Source: Fibrobacter sp. UWR3 (lineage in GTDB: Bacteria > Fibrobacterota > Fibrobacteria > Fibrobacterales > Fibrobacteraceae). From it: a stretch of 64,000 nt of DNA. Position numbers and translations under genes: made by a program. How positions within the stretch are numbered: the stretch's first letter is position 1; every line of letters begins with the position of its first letter. Under the pieces are notes generated by a model, which worked only from the letters and a program-made list of their open reading frames with translations, was not told where the DNA came from and ran no database searches. Shown here in pieces: positions 17,848-26,199 of the stretch. The stretch is taken from assembly GCF_900143055.1 (NCBI RefSeq), contig NZ_FRCW01000003.1:248001-312000 (forward strand), read 5' to 3'.

Positions 17848-20493
17848 ATGCCTACAATGACTTCTGCGCAGGTGCGCGAATCTTTTATCAAGTTCTTCGA
17901 ATCCAAGGGCCACCTCTTTGTGCGTTCTTCGCCGGTGGTTCCGCATGACGACCCGACGCTCATGTTCACGAATGCGGGCATGAACCAGTTCAAGGCAATC
18001 TTCCTGGGCGACAATCCGAAGGGCTGGAAGCGCGTATGCAATAGCCAGAAGTGCCTCCGCGTGTCCGGTAAGCACAACGACCTCGACGTGGTGGGCCGCG
18101 ACAACTACCACCACACCTTCTTCGAAATGCTCGGTAACTGGAGCTTCGGCGACTACTACAAGAAAGAAGCTATCGCCTGGGCTTGGGAACTTTTGACCGA
18201 AGTTTGGAAGCTCCCGAAGGAACGCCTCTTCGCAACTGTCTATCAGGATGATGACGAAGCCTGGCAGATTTGGAAGGACGTGTCCGGTCTTCCGGATGAC
18301 CGCATCATGCGCTTTGACGCCCACTCCAACTTCTGGGAAATGGGCGACACCGGTCCGTGCGGCCCCTGCTCCGAAATTCATTACGACCGCGGCGACCTCG
18401 CTACGCAGGCCGAAACCTTCAAGGACCCCATCAAGGGCGTGAACGGCGAAAACGACCGCTACATCGAAATCTGGAATAACGTGTTCATGCAGTACGAACG
18501 CGTGAGCGATGGCAGCCTCATTCCGCTGAAGGCGAAGAACGTCGATACCGGTATGGGCTTCGAACGTATCTGCGCTATTCTGCAGGGCAAGACCAGCAAC
18601 TACGACACCGACGTGTTCACCCCGATTATCGCAAAGATTGCTGAACTCAGTGGCGTTCCGTACAACGATGGTGAAGCCGGTACTCCGCACCGCGTGATTG
18701 CCGACCACATCCGTGCAATCTCCTTCGCTATTGCCGATGGCGCCTTGCCGAGCAACGAAGGCCGTGGCTATGTGCTCCGCCGCATTCTCCGCCGCGCTAG
18801 CCGCTTTGCCCGCCTGCTGGGCCAGAAGGAAGCCTTTATCTACAAGCTGGTGCAGGTGCTCGCCGACACGATGGGCGACGCCTTCCCGGAAATCCGCGAA
18901 CGCAAGGAATTCGTTGCATCCGTGATCAAGAGCGAAGAAGAAAGCTTTATCCGCACGCTGGACGCCGGCCTCGAACGCTTTGCCGGCATCGTGGCTGAAC
19001 TCGGCGACGCAAAGACCGTGCCGGGTGACAAGGTGTTCTTGCTCTATGATACCTATGGATTCCCGCCGGACCTCACCGGTATTCTCGCCGAAGAAAAGGG
19101 CCTTGCGATTGACGAAGAAGGCTACAACAAGTGCATGGAAGAACAGAAGGCCCGCGCCCGCGCCAACATGAAGCAGGGCATCAACACCATGGGTACCGAA
19201 GGCTGGACGCAGTACAGCGAAGCTAGCACAAACTTTGTCGGTTATGAACTCTCCGCTTGCGAAACGAAGGTTGTCCGCTGGCGCGAAGACAAGGGCGTGC
19301 TCTCTATTGTCCTCGAAACCTCTCCGTTCTATGCCGAAATGGGTGGCCAGGTTGGTGACAAGGGAACGCTCGTTTCTGCCGACCTCGAAATCCAGGTGTT
19401 CGACACCGTGAAGGTGAACGATACCGCTCTCTGCCGTGGTAAGGTTGTGAAGGGCGAAGCTAACGAAAAGACGATGGGCGCCGTGTTCATGGCAACTGTC
19501 GATAACGACCGCCGTAACGACATCCGCAAGAACCACTCCGCAACGCACTTGCTCCAGGCCGCTCTCCGCGAAGTGCTTGGCACTCACGTGCAGCAGCAGG
19601 GTAGCTTCGTTTCGAACGAGCTTCTCCGCTTCGACTTCAGCCACTTCAACGCGATGACCGCCGAAGAAATCCAGAAGGTCGAAGATATCGTGAACGCGAA
19701 GGTCATGGAATGCTTGCCGGTCCACACCGACGTGATGGACGTTGACGAAGCCAAGGCTAGCGGTGCTATGGCTCTGTTCGGCGAAAAGTATGGCGACAAG
19801 GTCCGCGTCGTGAAGATGGGTGACGCTGGCGTCGAATTCTCCCGCGAACTTTGCGGTGGCTTGCATGTGCAGAACACCGGTAACATCGGCATGGTGAAGA
19901 TTGTTTCTGAATCTAGCGTGTCTGCTGGCGTGCGCCGTATCGAAGCCGTCTCTGGCCGTGGCGCGCTCTCGCTGCTCCGTGCCGGAACGCAGATTTTGAC
20001 GGCCCTCCGCGAACAGCTTCGCTGCAAGGACGCCGAAGTTCTCGACCGCATTCAGCAGAGCTTCGCCAAGACGCAGAACTTGGAAAAGAGCCTGCAGTCC
20101 GTGAAGCTGGAACTTGCGACGCTCGCTGCTGCCGAACTCTTGAACGGCGGCATTAACGTGATGGGCGTGAATCTGTTTGTACGCGAACTCAACATGCCCG
20201 AAGACAAGTACAAGGACTTGCTGGACGGCGTTCAGAACAAGCTCGACACCGACAGCGTCGCCGTGATTGCGAACAAGGGCGAAGGCAACGGAAGCATCGC
20301 CGTGATGGTGGGCAAGGACGTTCAGGCCAAGGGCATCAAGGCCGGCGACCTCGTGAAGGACCTCGCCGCTGCTTGCGGTGGCCGCGGCGGTGGACGCCCG
20401 GACCGCGCTCAGGCCGGCACCAAGGAAGTCGACAAGATTGCCGGTGCCATCGCCAACGCCAACAACTGGATTCGCGCGAAGTTGGGTGCATAG
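17848..20493 (+). CDS. alaS: Alanyl-tRNA synthetase
   Basis: 881 residues, the usual length. Motif 1 begins RESFIKFFESKGHLFVRSSPVVPHDDPTLMF, motif 2 and the adenylation site follow (NVFMQYERVSDG; NVDTGMGFERI). The editing domain carries the HxxxH zinc site (NHSATHLLQAAL) and the CxxxH part (ELCGGLHVQNTGNIG). The C-terminal DHHA1-like domain has the Gly-rich GGRGGGRPDRAQAG. It charges tRNA-Ala and edits mischarged Ser/Gly. Its codon usage is strongly biased to major codons. It is monocistronic, with a terminator shared with the convergent gene. Confidence 0.98.
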   Translation: MPTMTSAQVRESFIKFFESKGHLFVRSSPVVPHDDPTLMFTNAGMNQFKAIFLGDNPKGWKRVCNSQKCLRVSGKHNDLDVVGRDNYHHTFFEMLGNWSFGDYYKKEAIAWAWELLTEVWKLPKERLFATVYQDDDEAWQIWKDVSGLPDDRIMRFDAHSNFWEMGDTGPCGPCSEIHYDRGDLATQAETFKDPIKGVNGENDRYIEIWNNVFMQYERVSDGSLIPLKAKNVDTGMGFERICAILQGKTSNYDTDVFTPIIAKIAELSGVPYNDGEAGTPHRVIADHIRAISFAIADGALPSNEGRGYVLRRILRRASRFARLLGQKEAFIYKLVQVLADTMGDAFPEIRERKEFVASVIKSEEESFIRTLDAGLERFAGIVAELGDAKTVPGDKVFLLYDTYGFPPDLTGILAEEKGLAIDEEGYNKCMEEQKARARANMKQGINTMGTEGWTQYSEASTNFVGYELSACETKVVRWREDKGVLSIVLETSPFYAEMGGQVGDKGTLVSADLEIQVFDTVKVNDTALCRGKVVKGEANEKTMGAVFMATVDNDRRNDIRKNHSATHLLQAALREVLGTHVQQQGSFVSNELLRFDFSHFNAMTAEEIQKVEDIVNAKVMECLPVHTDVMDVDEAKASGAMALFGEKYGDKVRVVKMGDAGVEFSRELCGGLHVQNTGNIGMVKIVSESSVSAGVRRIEAVSGRGALSLLRAGTQILTALREQLRCKDAEVLDRIQQSFAKTQNLEKSLQSVKLELATLAAAELLNGGINVMGVNLFVRELNMPEDKYKDLLDGVQNKLDTDSVAVIANKGEGNGSIAVMVGKDVQAKGIKAGDLVKDLAAACGGRGGGRPDRAQAGTKEVDKIAGAIANANNWIRAKLGA

Positions 20494-20521
20494 CGAAGTC
20501 ATCCTCGCGACTCTTCTCGTC

Positions 20522-20549
20522 ATCCCCACCACGGTGGGGATCTTTTTTA
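20522..20549. terminator. Terminator of alaS, also the repeat family
   Basis: Perfect arms ATCCCCACC / GGTGGGGAT with loop AC at 20522-20541, followed by a T-run. It overlaps the 3' end of the convergent HTH-peptidase gene (stop at 20547). Confidence 0.85.
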
Positions 20550-21548
20550 GACCTTAAACCCCGCATCCACCATGCATTTTTGCGCGAATGCGTTCGCCTC
20601 GTCCTCTTTTTCGGGATAGTTGTGCGTGATTTCGATGTTCTGCAGGCAAATGCCCTTCTTTCCGTGGTAAAGCACGTGCGCCAGCTCGTGGAAGAACGTG
20701 AACCACATCGTCGCGCGCTTCTCGAAGCGGTCATGCAGCTGGATTAGGGGAACGTCCTTGTACCAGCGGTACATCCCGTGAACCGGCGAACTCTTGATGT
20801 TCTGTACGAACAGCACGCGGATACCGATTTTGCGGCACAACGCCTGCAGGCCCGTCATGCAGTCGTCAACCACTTCCGCCTCGGGCGTCCAGTAGGTAAT
20901 GCGCTTCTTGCTTTTCGGGCGAACCTTGTTGGCCGCCGCAAATGCGATGATTTCGGGGAGCGCCGCCTTCAGGTTCTTGCGGACCGCGGGCTGCCCCAGC
21001 TTTTCCATCGGGTCCTGGTCCGAAAGGATTTCGCCCCGACGAATCCATGCCGACATGGCATACGGGTCCTTGACATCGGCGAGCGAAATGCGGAAGGCGA
21101 CCTTCAGGCGGGCATCCTTGTAGTAACTATCCCACGCCTGCGGAGACGCCACCGCGAAGAACTTGAGGAGCGAAAGGCCCGATTTGTCGTCAGCCTCGTT
21201 TTTACCGCGCCGTACCCAGTCGCGCACGCCAAGTTCTTCGGGAAAAGACTTTCTCCAGAGAGGCTGGTCCGAAAGCGAAGCCTTGACTCGTTCGCGAGAG
21301 AGAAATTCGTCGTGCGACATCTGACGGCGCAACCAATAATCTGCCGGAATTTCCGTAATCACTTCCAGCATTATCGCCACATCCGGCGTTATGCGACTAT
21401 TGCCCTGCAAAATGTCATTTACCGCCTTGGGCGTATAGCCCATGCGGGCCGCCAAATCGTTGGCATCGAGGCCCATTTCTTCGAGTTTTTCCGCCAATTC
21501 GCTTCCCGGCGAAGGCACATGCCACAATTCAATCTTATTTCCGTTCAT
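20547..21548 (-). CDS. HigA-like HTH protein with ImmA/IrrE metallopeptidase domain
   Basis: 333 residues. An XRE/HigA helix-turn-helix occupies about 15-75 (DANDLAARMGYTPKAVNDILQG, NSRITPDVAIMLEVITEIPADYWLRRQ). The C-terminal third is an ImmA/IrrE peptidase with the zinc motif FFHELAHVLYHGKKG and the downstream acidic residue in KEDEANAFAQKC. Such proteins are antitoxins or phage/ICE regulators that cleave a repressor. No HigB toxin is encoded beside it: the upstream 480 bp contains only an ORF without a start codon. This and the neighbouring HipA-like and RhuM genes suggest a small acquired patch. Confidence 0.88.
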   Translation of the reverse strand: MNGNKIELWHVPSPGSELAEKLEEMGLDANDLAARMGYTPKAVNDILQGNSRITPDVAIMLEVITEIPADYWLRRQMSHDEFLSRERVKASLSDQPLWRKSFPEELGVRDWVRRGKNEADDKSGLSLLKFFAVASPQAWDSYYKDARLKVAFRISLADVKDPYAMSAWIRRGEILSDQDPMEKLGQPAVRKNLKAALPEIIAFAAANKVRPKSKKRITYWTPEAEVVDDCMTGLQALCRKIGIRVLFVQNIKSSPVHGMYRWYKDVPLIQLHDRFEKRATMWFTFFHELAHVLYHGKKGICLQNIEITHNYPEKEDEANAFAQKCMVDAGFKV

Positions 21549-21706
21549 ACTGCTACCTATCCGTGCTCTTGAAAATCAACCGGTACGGCTGATCCAAGTC
21601 GCAAGCCCATTGGCCAGCACGATTGCCAACCTCATTATTTTAATGCACCTATAATATACATTAAAATTTTAATAAAAGCAATAGGTGTAGTATTATTTTT
21701 GAAAAT

Positions 21707-21934
21707 TTTCTTATATTAACAAAAATCGTAGCAGAGGACCTGCCCGAAGACTACATAAAAATTCGCAGTCGCACGCTTTGTCGATATCCAATACAAAATG
21801 GCGAAGCTAAACCATCTGTTCAAGGACGATTACGTCTTTATTTCTTACAAAGAAAAAACGAGTCCGATTTTTACGAAACATGCTTTCACGGAAACGACAA
21901 GAAATTTTTGAAAGAAATCGATAGCAAGTGGTGA
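21707..21934 (+). other. Open frame without a start codon, possible gene remnant
   Basis: The 480-bp gap 21549-22029 is AT-rich. Inside it a frame is open to the TGA at 21934 and reads as plausible protein (VAEDLPEDYIKIRSR, LRLYFLQRKNESDFYE), but no ATG, GTG or TTG occurs in frame near its 5' side. A different frame offers a 36-residue ORF from the ATG at about 21800. It may be the truncated 3' part of a toxin or other gene. I do not recognise it. Confidence 0.3.
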
Positions 21935-22029
21935 TCGTCCGCATAATCCAGGCTCATCGTAACAATTTCGTTCAGGATTTTGAGACGTTCGTCGTGTTCT
22001 TTTGGAAATAAAAAATATATATTTAAAAC

Positions 22030-23181
22030 ATGGCAAACACAATCTACACTCTCATAAACAAGGAAACACCCCTTTGCGACTTCGTAATCGAAGGAGAGGG
22101 CGAACTTGAACTTTGCAAGATTGTGAAGACCTTTTCGCCGTTGCCCTTTTGGTGCGAACCCCTTACGTCGTGGATCGAGAACAGAAGCGCAGCCAAACAC
22201 AGAGCGCACGTAAACAAGATTCTGGACCTTTGTGGCGGAAAGACAAAAAGCGGCTTTATCGCACTCACGCACTGCCTTTCGCTGACAGACACGCTTTGGG
22301 TGAAAAGCGAAAATGAAAACGTGACTTGGAAAGACGTCAACCTTTACGAGAACAACTTCGACGAGGTCATCTCCAGGCTTTCGTTCGACGGGAACGGACT
22401 TTTCGGAGTGCAGATGTCCACGACATCGCCCGAACTTACGACCGACGGCGCCTACGACAAATGCTGGCTGAATGAAAAAGACGGAATCCACCTTATAAAA
22501 ACCGGCAGCACCGGTGCTAGGAATTCGGGGCTGGAGCCCTACGGCGAAGTACTCGCGAGTCAAGTTTTCGAGAAAATATGCAACTCGGTCAAGTACTGTT
22601 TTAGAAGGTTCGACGGCCGAGTCGTTTCGGATTGCAAGATTTTCACAAGCCAGGAATTCGGATACAAACCAATTAGCGTTTTCTTGAAGAACGGCATAAG
22701 ATACGGTCTCCCAGAGACACTTGAAATCTACCGCGGAATGGGTTGCGAGGACGCCTTCCGCCGAATGATCGTGGCCGACTGCATCACGCTGAATTCCGAC
22801 CGGCATTTCGGCAACTTCGGTTTTACTGTAAACAACGAGACCTTCGAACGGACCGGAATCAACCCGTGCTTCGATTTCAATATGGCGTTCGTCCCCCTGT
22901 CCGAAGAAGGCTTCGATTTTGGCAAACGTGCCGACGGAACGGAATGCGACTTTGACGAATACCTCTCACACCGCGGGCCCGTAATCGGCAGCGACTATGT
23001 CGCCCCCGCCCGCGCGATACTCACGCCCGAAATCAAGAAGTGCGTGGAAGAAATCCGCGAAATTACACTAACCATCCCCTGCGACGAAAGATTTAGCGAG
23101 AAACGGCTCGCGCAGATGAACATGATAAAGAATGTTCAGTGCGAACGGATTCTCGGATTTGACGCAAAGTGGGAATTTTAG
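22030..23181 (+). CDS. HipA-like kinase
   Basis: 383 residues. The N-terminal part has the charged block FWCEPLTSWIENRSAAKHRAHVNKILD, which resembles the helical region preceding HipA-fold kinases. The kinase part shows the ATP-contacting LIKTGSTGARNSGLEPYGEVLASQVFEKI, the catalytic-loop-like LNSDRHFGNFGF (HipA: DxHxxNxG) and the metal-binding FDFNMAFVP. It belongs to the HipA/CtkA-like group, which includes toxins that phosphorylate aminoacyl-tRNA synthetases. No HipB antitoxin precedes it, although the HTH-ImmA protein is nearby on the other strand. The stop overlaps that of the RhuM fragment. Confidence 0.8.
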   Translation: MANTIYTLINKETPLCDFVIEGEGELELCKIVKTFSPLPFWCEPLTSWIENRSAAKHRAHVNKILDLCGGKTKSGFIALTHCLSLTDTLWVKSENENVTWKDVNLYENNFDEVISRLSFDGNGLFGVQMSTTSPELTTDGAYDKCWLNEKDGIHLIKTGSTGARNSGLEPYGEVLASQVFEKICNSVKYCFRRFDGRVVSDCKIFTSQEFGYKPISVFLKNGIRYGLPETLEIYRGMGCEDAFRRMIVADCITLNSDRHFGNFGFTVNNETFERTGINPCFDFNMAFVPLSEEGFDFGKRADGTECDFDEYLSHRGPVIGSDYVAPARAILTPEIKKCVEEIREITLTIPCDERFSEKRLAQMNMIKNVQCERILGFDAKWEF

Positions 23182-23411
23182 TGGGCGTCGCCATGCCGAG
23201 AAAGTGCAGTTGTTTCCATTTTGGAAACAACTGAATTTTCTTGGAGTTCCCCCTCGGCAAAGATGTTCTTCAGGTGCTTTGAAATGGCCGCTTTTTGCAC
23301 GTCGAACAGGTCCGCCATCTTCGCCTGAGTCAGCCAAAGATTCTCATTCTGCAAAAGGATTTCAACCTTCACCTCTGCATTATCGGTTTTGTAAAGCAAA
23401 ATCTCATCCAT
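23178..23411 (-). pseudogene. RhuM-family protein, N-terminal fragment
   Basis: 77 residues from the ATG at 23411. The sequence MDEILLYKTDNAEVKVEILL, LWLTQAKMADLFDVQKAAISKHLKNIFAEGEL, ENSVVSKMETTA is the conserved N-terminal DNA-binding part of RhuM/virulence-related proteins of about 330 residues. It then stops after eight unrelated residues (LSRHGDAH). The remaining three quarters of the family are absent, since the HipA-like gene begins its 3' end there. A perfect 11-bp inverted repeat (CAGTTGTTTCC, 23207-23233) in the coding part may act as a terminator for the HipA-like gene. Upstream 23412-23504 holds nothing clear. Confidence 0.75.
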
Positions 23412-23504
23412 ATACACAAATGTACACTACTTTTATGGCTCTGTCAAGTCTTTTCATGAGTATTTGGGGATTTTTTTTCCGGCAAATTCTATATTCCCCA
23501 CCAG

Positions 23505-23840
23505 ATGCTCACGGTCCTTAAATACATCGCCCTGATTGGCACGTTCTTCATTTACACCACGTCGGGGGTGTTCTCGAAGCTTGCGTCGCAGCGGGAGTTC
23601 CTCTCGCTGGGGTACATCGCGTTCCTTGCCTGCACGGTGGGCGTGCTGGGCATCTACGCGGTGCTGTGGCAGCAGATTATCAAGCGTATGGACGTGAGCC
23701 TGGCCTACATGTTCAAGGGCACGGGCGTGGTGTTCGGGCTAATGCTCGCGCACTTTGTGTTTGGCGAGGCCATCACCACGACGAACATAGTCGGGGCGGC
23801 AATCATCATCTGCGGCATCACGCTGTATGCGAGGCCATGA
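23505..23840 (+). CDS. Small four-helix membrane protein, EamA/SMR (ArnE-like) subunit
   Basis: 111 residues with four predicted membrane helices (about 5-22, 32-52, 62-82, 90-108), typical of half-size drug/metabolite-superfamily proteins. The motif SLAYMFKGTGVVFGLMLAHFVFGEAI near the third helix matches the EmrE/ArnE pattern (Ala-Tyr-...-Gly, then F-G-E). Its stop overlaps the start of a second four-helix protein (ATGA). Such gene pairs (ArnE/ArnF) form heterodimers that flip polyprenol-linked aminoarabinose. The convergent ArnC-like transferase at 25282 supports a similar lipid-linked sugar transport. Confidence 0.82.
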   Translation: MLTVLKYIALIGTFFIYTTSGVFSKLASQREFLSLGYIAFLACTVGVLGIYAVLWQQIIKRMDVSLAYMFKGTGVVFGLMLAHFVFGEAITTTNIVGAAIIICGITLYARP

Positions 23841-24175
23841 TGTTCTACGCGCTCGCACTATTCAATGTCTTTGTCGCGGCGGTGGCCCAGATGCTCCTGA
23901 AAAAAGCCGCCATCACGCCGCACAAGTCCATCGTCAGGGAATACCTGAATCCGTGGGTTATCGGCGGATACTCACTGATGGTGTTCTCGCTGGTATCGAA
24001 CGTGTATGTGCTGAGCCAGGGCGTGCTGCTCAAGGAACTCGGCACCATCGAGGCGGCCAGTTACCTGTTCGTGCCGGCCCTGGCATTCGTCTGTTTCAAG
24101 GAAAAAATCAACCTGCGCAAAGTTGCGGCAATCGCGCTTATCTTAGCGGGCGTCGTCGTGTTCTTTTGGGAGTGA
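23837..24175 (+). CDS. Small four-helix membrane protein, ArnF-like partner
   Basis: 112 residues, four helices, beginning MMFYALALFNVFVAAVAQMLLKKAAI, where Gln-x-x-Leu-Lys-Lys is the usual first-helix end in the family. GTIEAASYLFVPALAFVCFKEKINLRKVAAIALILAGVVVFFWE holds the third and fourth helices with the FxEKI loop. It is translationally coupled to the preceding gene. Together they probably form an asymmetric flippase dimer. It ends 6 bp before the convergent FkbM gene, so transcription from both sides meets here. Confidence 0.82.
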   Translation: MMFYALALFNVFVAAVAQMLLKKAAITPHKSIVREYLNPWVIGGYSLMVFSLVSNVYVLSQGVLLKELGTIEAASYLFVPALAFVCFKEKINLRKVAAIALILAGVVVFFWE

Positions 24176-24181
24176 GGCTCT

Positions 24182-25279
24182 CTACAAACAATACAGCACT
24201 AGTTCATGCGTCAAGTGTGAGTGGCGGCGCAGATAGAACCTGTAACTATTGTCTAACGAATAAATATACTGAGGCAACGTGAACAAGTCTTCAAACTTAT
24301 GATAGGCAGAAATTGCCAACTTGGGATGATAATTTCTTATTGTATTTTGCGCACCCTTCAGTGCATCTAGTTCTGCGCCTTCAATATCCATCTTGATAAA
24401 TGTCGCCTTCTCACCATTAAGCACATTGTCAATGGAATCTACTTCAATTTGAATCGCGCCATCATCAACAATCTTGCTTGCATCTGCATTTCCACCAGCA
24501 AATGAGAGCGTCGTCTTTTTGCTAAATGCGCCCAGTTTTAAGCACACAATGTCGTTATTGCCAGCAAAGTTCTTTACTAGAGTCTGATAATTTTTCTCAT
24601 CCGGTTCAAAGGCAAAAACCTTTTGCGGTCTCGATTTGGCGAGTAATTCCTGTATGGTATCGCCCGTAAATGCACCACAATCAACGAAGATCTCATTTTC
24701 TAGTTTAACGACATCCTCTGCAAAATAATGATTGGGGTCATAAAGATTTTCAGCCCAACCATAATCACCAGAAACGCGTTGATTTAAATACGACAAAAAC
24801 GTTTCTCTTGACTTACCCTCCTCTAACCGGTCGTATAGCCATTGAAAATCTTCAGCATGTGCAACGACATCATTATACTTGTAATTTTGCATAGCAAAAT
24901 TTTCGTATTTCGCGCAATCGCAGGCATAAATTTTTTCAACACCAAATCGTACAGCAAGCTCCTTCCGCAAAGATCCATACGATTTCTTATCTAAATTAAA
25001 CCCCACCCACAACACAGGATTTGGAATTACTTTTACAAGTCCTTCAATTGGTTGAATATCTTTATCAAAGAACTTCATTCCTGGCTTGTAATAGGCAGAA
25101 TCAAAGCCTACCGCATTTACGTTAACGCCAAATTCCTGCAACATCCGATACTGCTGCTTCGCCCAGCAGCCAGCTCCATACAGAATGACATTTGAATCAC
25201 ATGCTTTTATCTCCTTGGCATAGTCTTCAAGGATTACATGGTCCATTTTTATATTACGCAGAAAACTTTGTTTTTCCAT
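24182..25279 (-). CDS. FkbM-family methyltransferase
   Basis: 365 residues from the ATG at 25279; a TTG at 25285 overlaps the previous stop. The C-terminal half is a FkbM SAM-dependent domain: IFVDCGAFTGDTIQEL (motif I), FAFEPDEKNYQTL, and FIKMDIEGAELDALKGAQNTI. The N-terminal half (about 30-140) contains VILYGAGCWAKQQYRML, a Rossmann-like segment seen in some fused sugar-modifying FkbM proteins. It probably O-methylates a glycan. It is the last gene of the six-gene minus-strand run starting with the recombinase. Confidence 0.88.
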   Translation of the reverse strand: MEKQSFLRNIKMDHVILEDYAKEIKACDSNVILYGAGCWAKQQYRMLQEFGVNVNAVGFDSAYYKPGMKFFDKDIQPIEGLVKVIPNPVLWVGFNLDKKSYGSLRKELAVRFGVEKIYACDCAKYENFAMQNYKYNDVVAHAEDFQWLYDRLEEGKSRETFLSYLNQRVSGDYGWAENLYDPNHYFAEDVVKLENEIFVDCGAFTGDTIQELLAKSRPQKVFAFEPDEKNYQTLVKNFAGNNDIVCLKLGAFSKKTTLSFAGGNADASKIVDDGAIQIEVDSIDNVLNGEKATFIKMDIEGAELDALKGAQNTIRNYHPKLAISAYHKFEDLFTLPQYIYSLDNSYRFYLRRHSHLTHELVLYCL

Positions 25280-25281
25280 CT

Positions 25282-26199
25282 TCAAACCTTTTCACGAATA
25301 ACATACTGTGGAGCCTGATTGATGCAAATGTAAATGCGGCCTATATACTCGCCAATCAGCCCAAGAATAAGCATAATCATACCGCCCAAAAAGAGCATCG
25401 TTGACATAATGGACGCATAGCCCATAAGCATCTCTGGCATCATTATTTTTTGAATAACGATATATATACCGGAACCAAGGCCAAGAACCGCACATAAAAC
25501 ACCAATATACGTTGCCAATCGAAGCGGCTTTACAGAAAAAGCGGTAAAGCCATTTATCCATAGCGAAAGCAAGGACATCAGCGTATAATTGGATTCACCC
25601 AAGATTCGCTTTCGGTGTTGGATCTCCACACTACCAATCTTTTTGGTGGTTCTGAAAATTAGACCGCCTATATAAGGGAATGAATTTTGGTACTGCGTAA
25701 TTTGATCAATTACAAATTTTCGTGCAATAAAAAAACTTGAAGCACGTAAATTTTGCGGTTGGCCAATAAGAGACTCTGCCATTTTGCGGTTTATAAAAGA
25801 GCCGAACCGCCGATACACCTTTTGCGTAGATTTAACGTGGCAAGCATATACCACATCAAAGCCTTCTTCTAGCTTATCGACAAGCTTAAAGCACTCATTC
25901 GCTGGTGTCTGACCATCGTCATCAAGACTAATGACGTAATCTCCGGTAGTTTGCCCATATCCAGCCATCAAAGCGCTATGCTGACCAAAATTTTTTGCTA
26001 GGCAAATGCCCTTGATATGGCAATCTTCGGCTGCAAGTTGCTTGATAACTTGCCACACATTATCTGGGCTACAGTCGTTCACCAAGACAATTTCGTAGTC
26101 TGTACCAGAGCGCGTCGCGATGGTATCGCGAATTTCTTGCACCACGGTACCGATTGTATTCTCACTTCGGTAGCAGGGAATTACAAAAGAGAGTTTCAT
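25282..26199 (-). CDS. Polyprenol-phosphate glycosyltransferase, ArnC/GtrB type
   Basis: 305 residues. GT2 domain: LSFVIPCYRSENTIG, IVLVNDCSPDNVW (nucleotide binding), LAKNFGQHSALMAGY, and ISLDDDGQTPANE (DDD metal site). Two C-terminal membrane helices (about 225-250 and 262-285) and the closing YIGRIYICINQAPQYVIREK are typical of ArnC/DPM1/GtrB enzymes that put a sugar onto undecaprenyl phosphate. In the same cluster are a sugar aminotransferase and an ArnE/F-like pair, so an undecaprenyl-phosphate-amino sugar is a reasonable product. Adjoins the oxidoreductase stop without a gap. Confidence 0.92.
   Translation of the reverse strand: MKLSFVIPCYRSENTIGTVVQEIRDTIATRSGTDYEIVLVNDCSPDNVWQVIKQLAAEDCHIKGICLAKNFGQHSALMAGYGQTTGDYVISLDDDGQTPANECFKLVDKLEEGFDVVYACHVKSTQKVYRRFGSFINRKMAESLIGQPQNLRASSFFIARKFVIDQITQYQNSFPYIGGLIFRTTKKIGSVEIQHRKRILGESNYTLMSLLSLWINGFTAFSVKPLRLATYIGVLCAVLGLGSGIYIVIQKIMMPEMLMGYASIMSTMLFLGGMIMLILGLIGEYIGRIYICINQAPQYVIREKV

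Noticed and set aside
17731-20532. 933-codon minus-strand ORF opposite alaS
   Set aside because: Antisense shadow of alanyl-tRNA synthetase, with no family motifs.
23207-23233. Inverted repeat as a mobile-element end
   Set aside because: It lies within conserved RhuM coding sequence, has no second copy and no target duplication.
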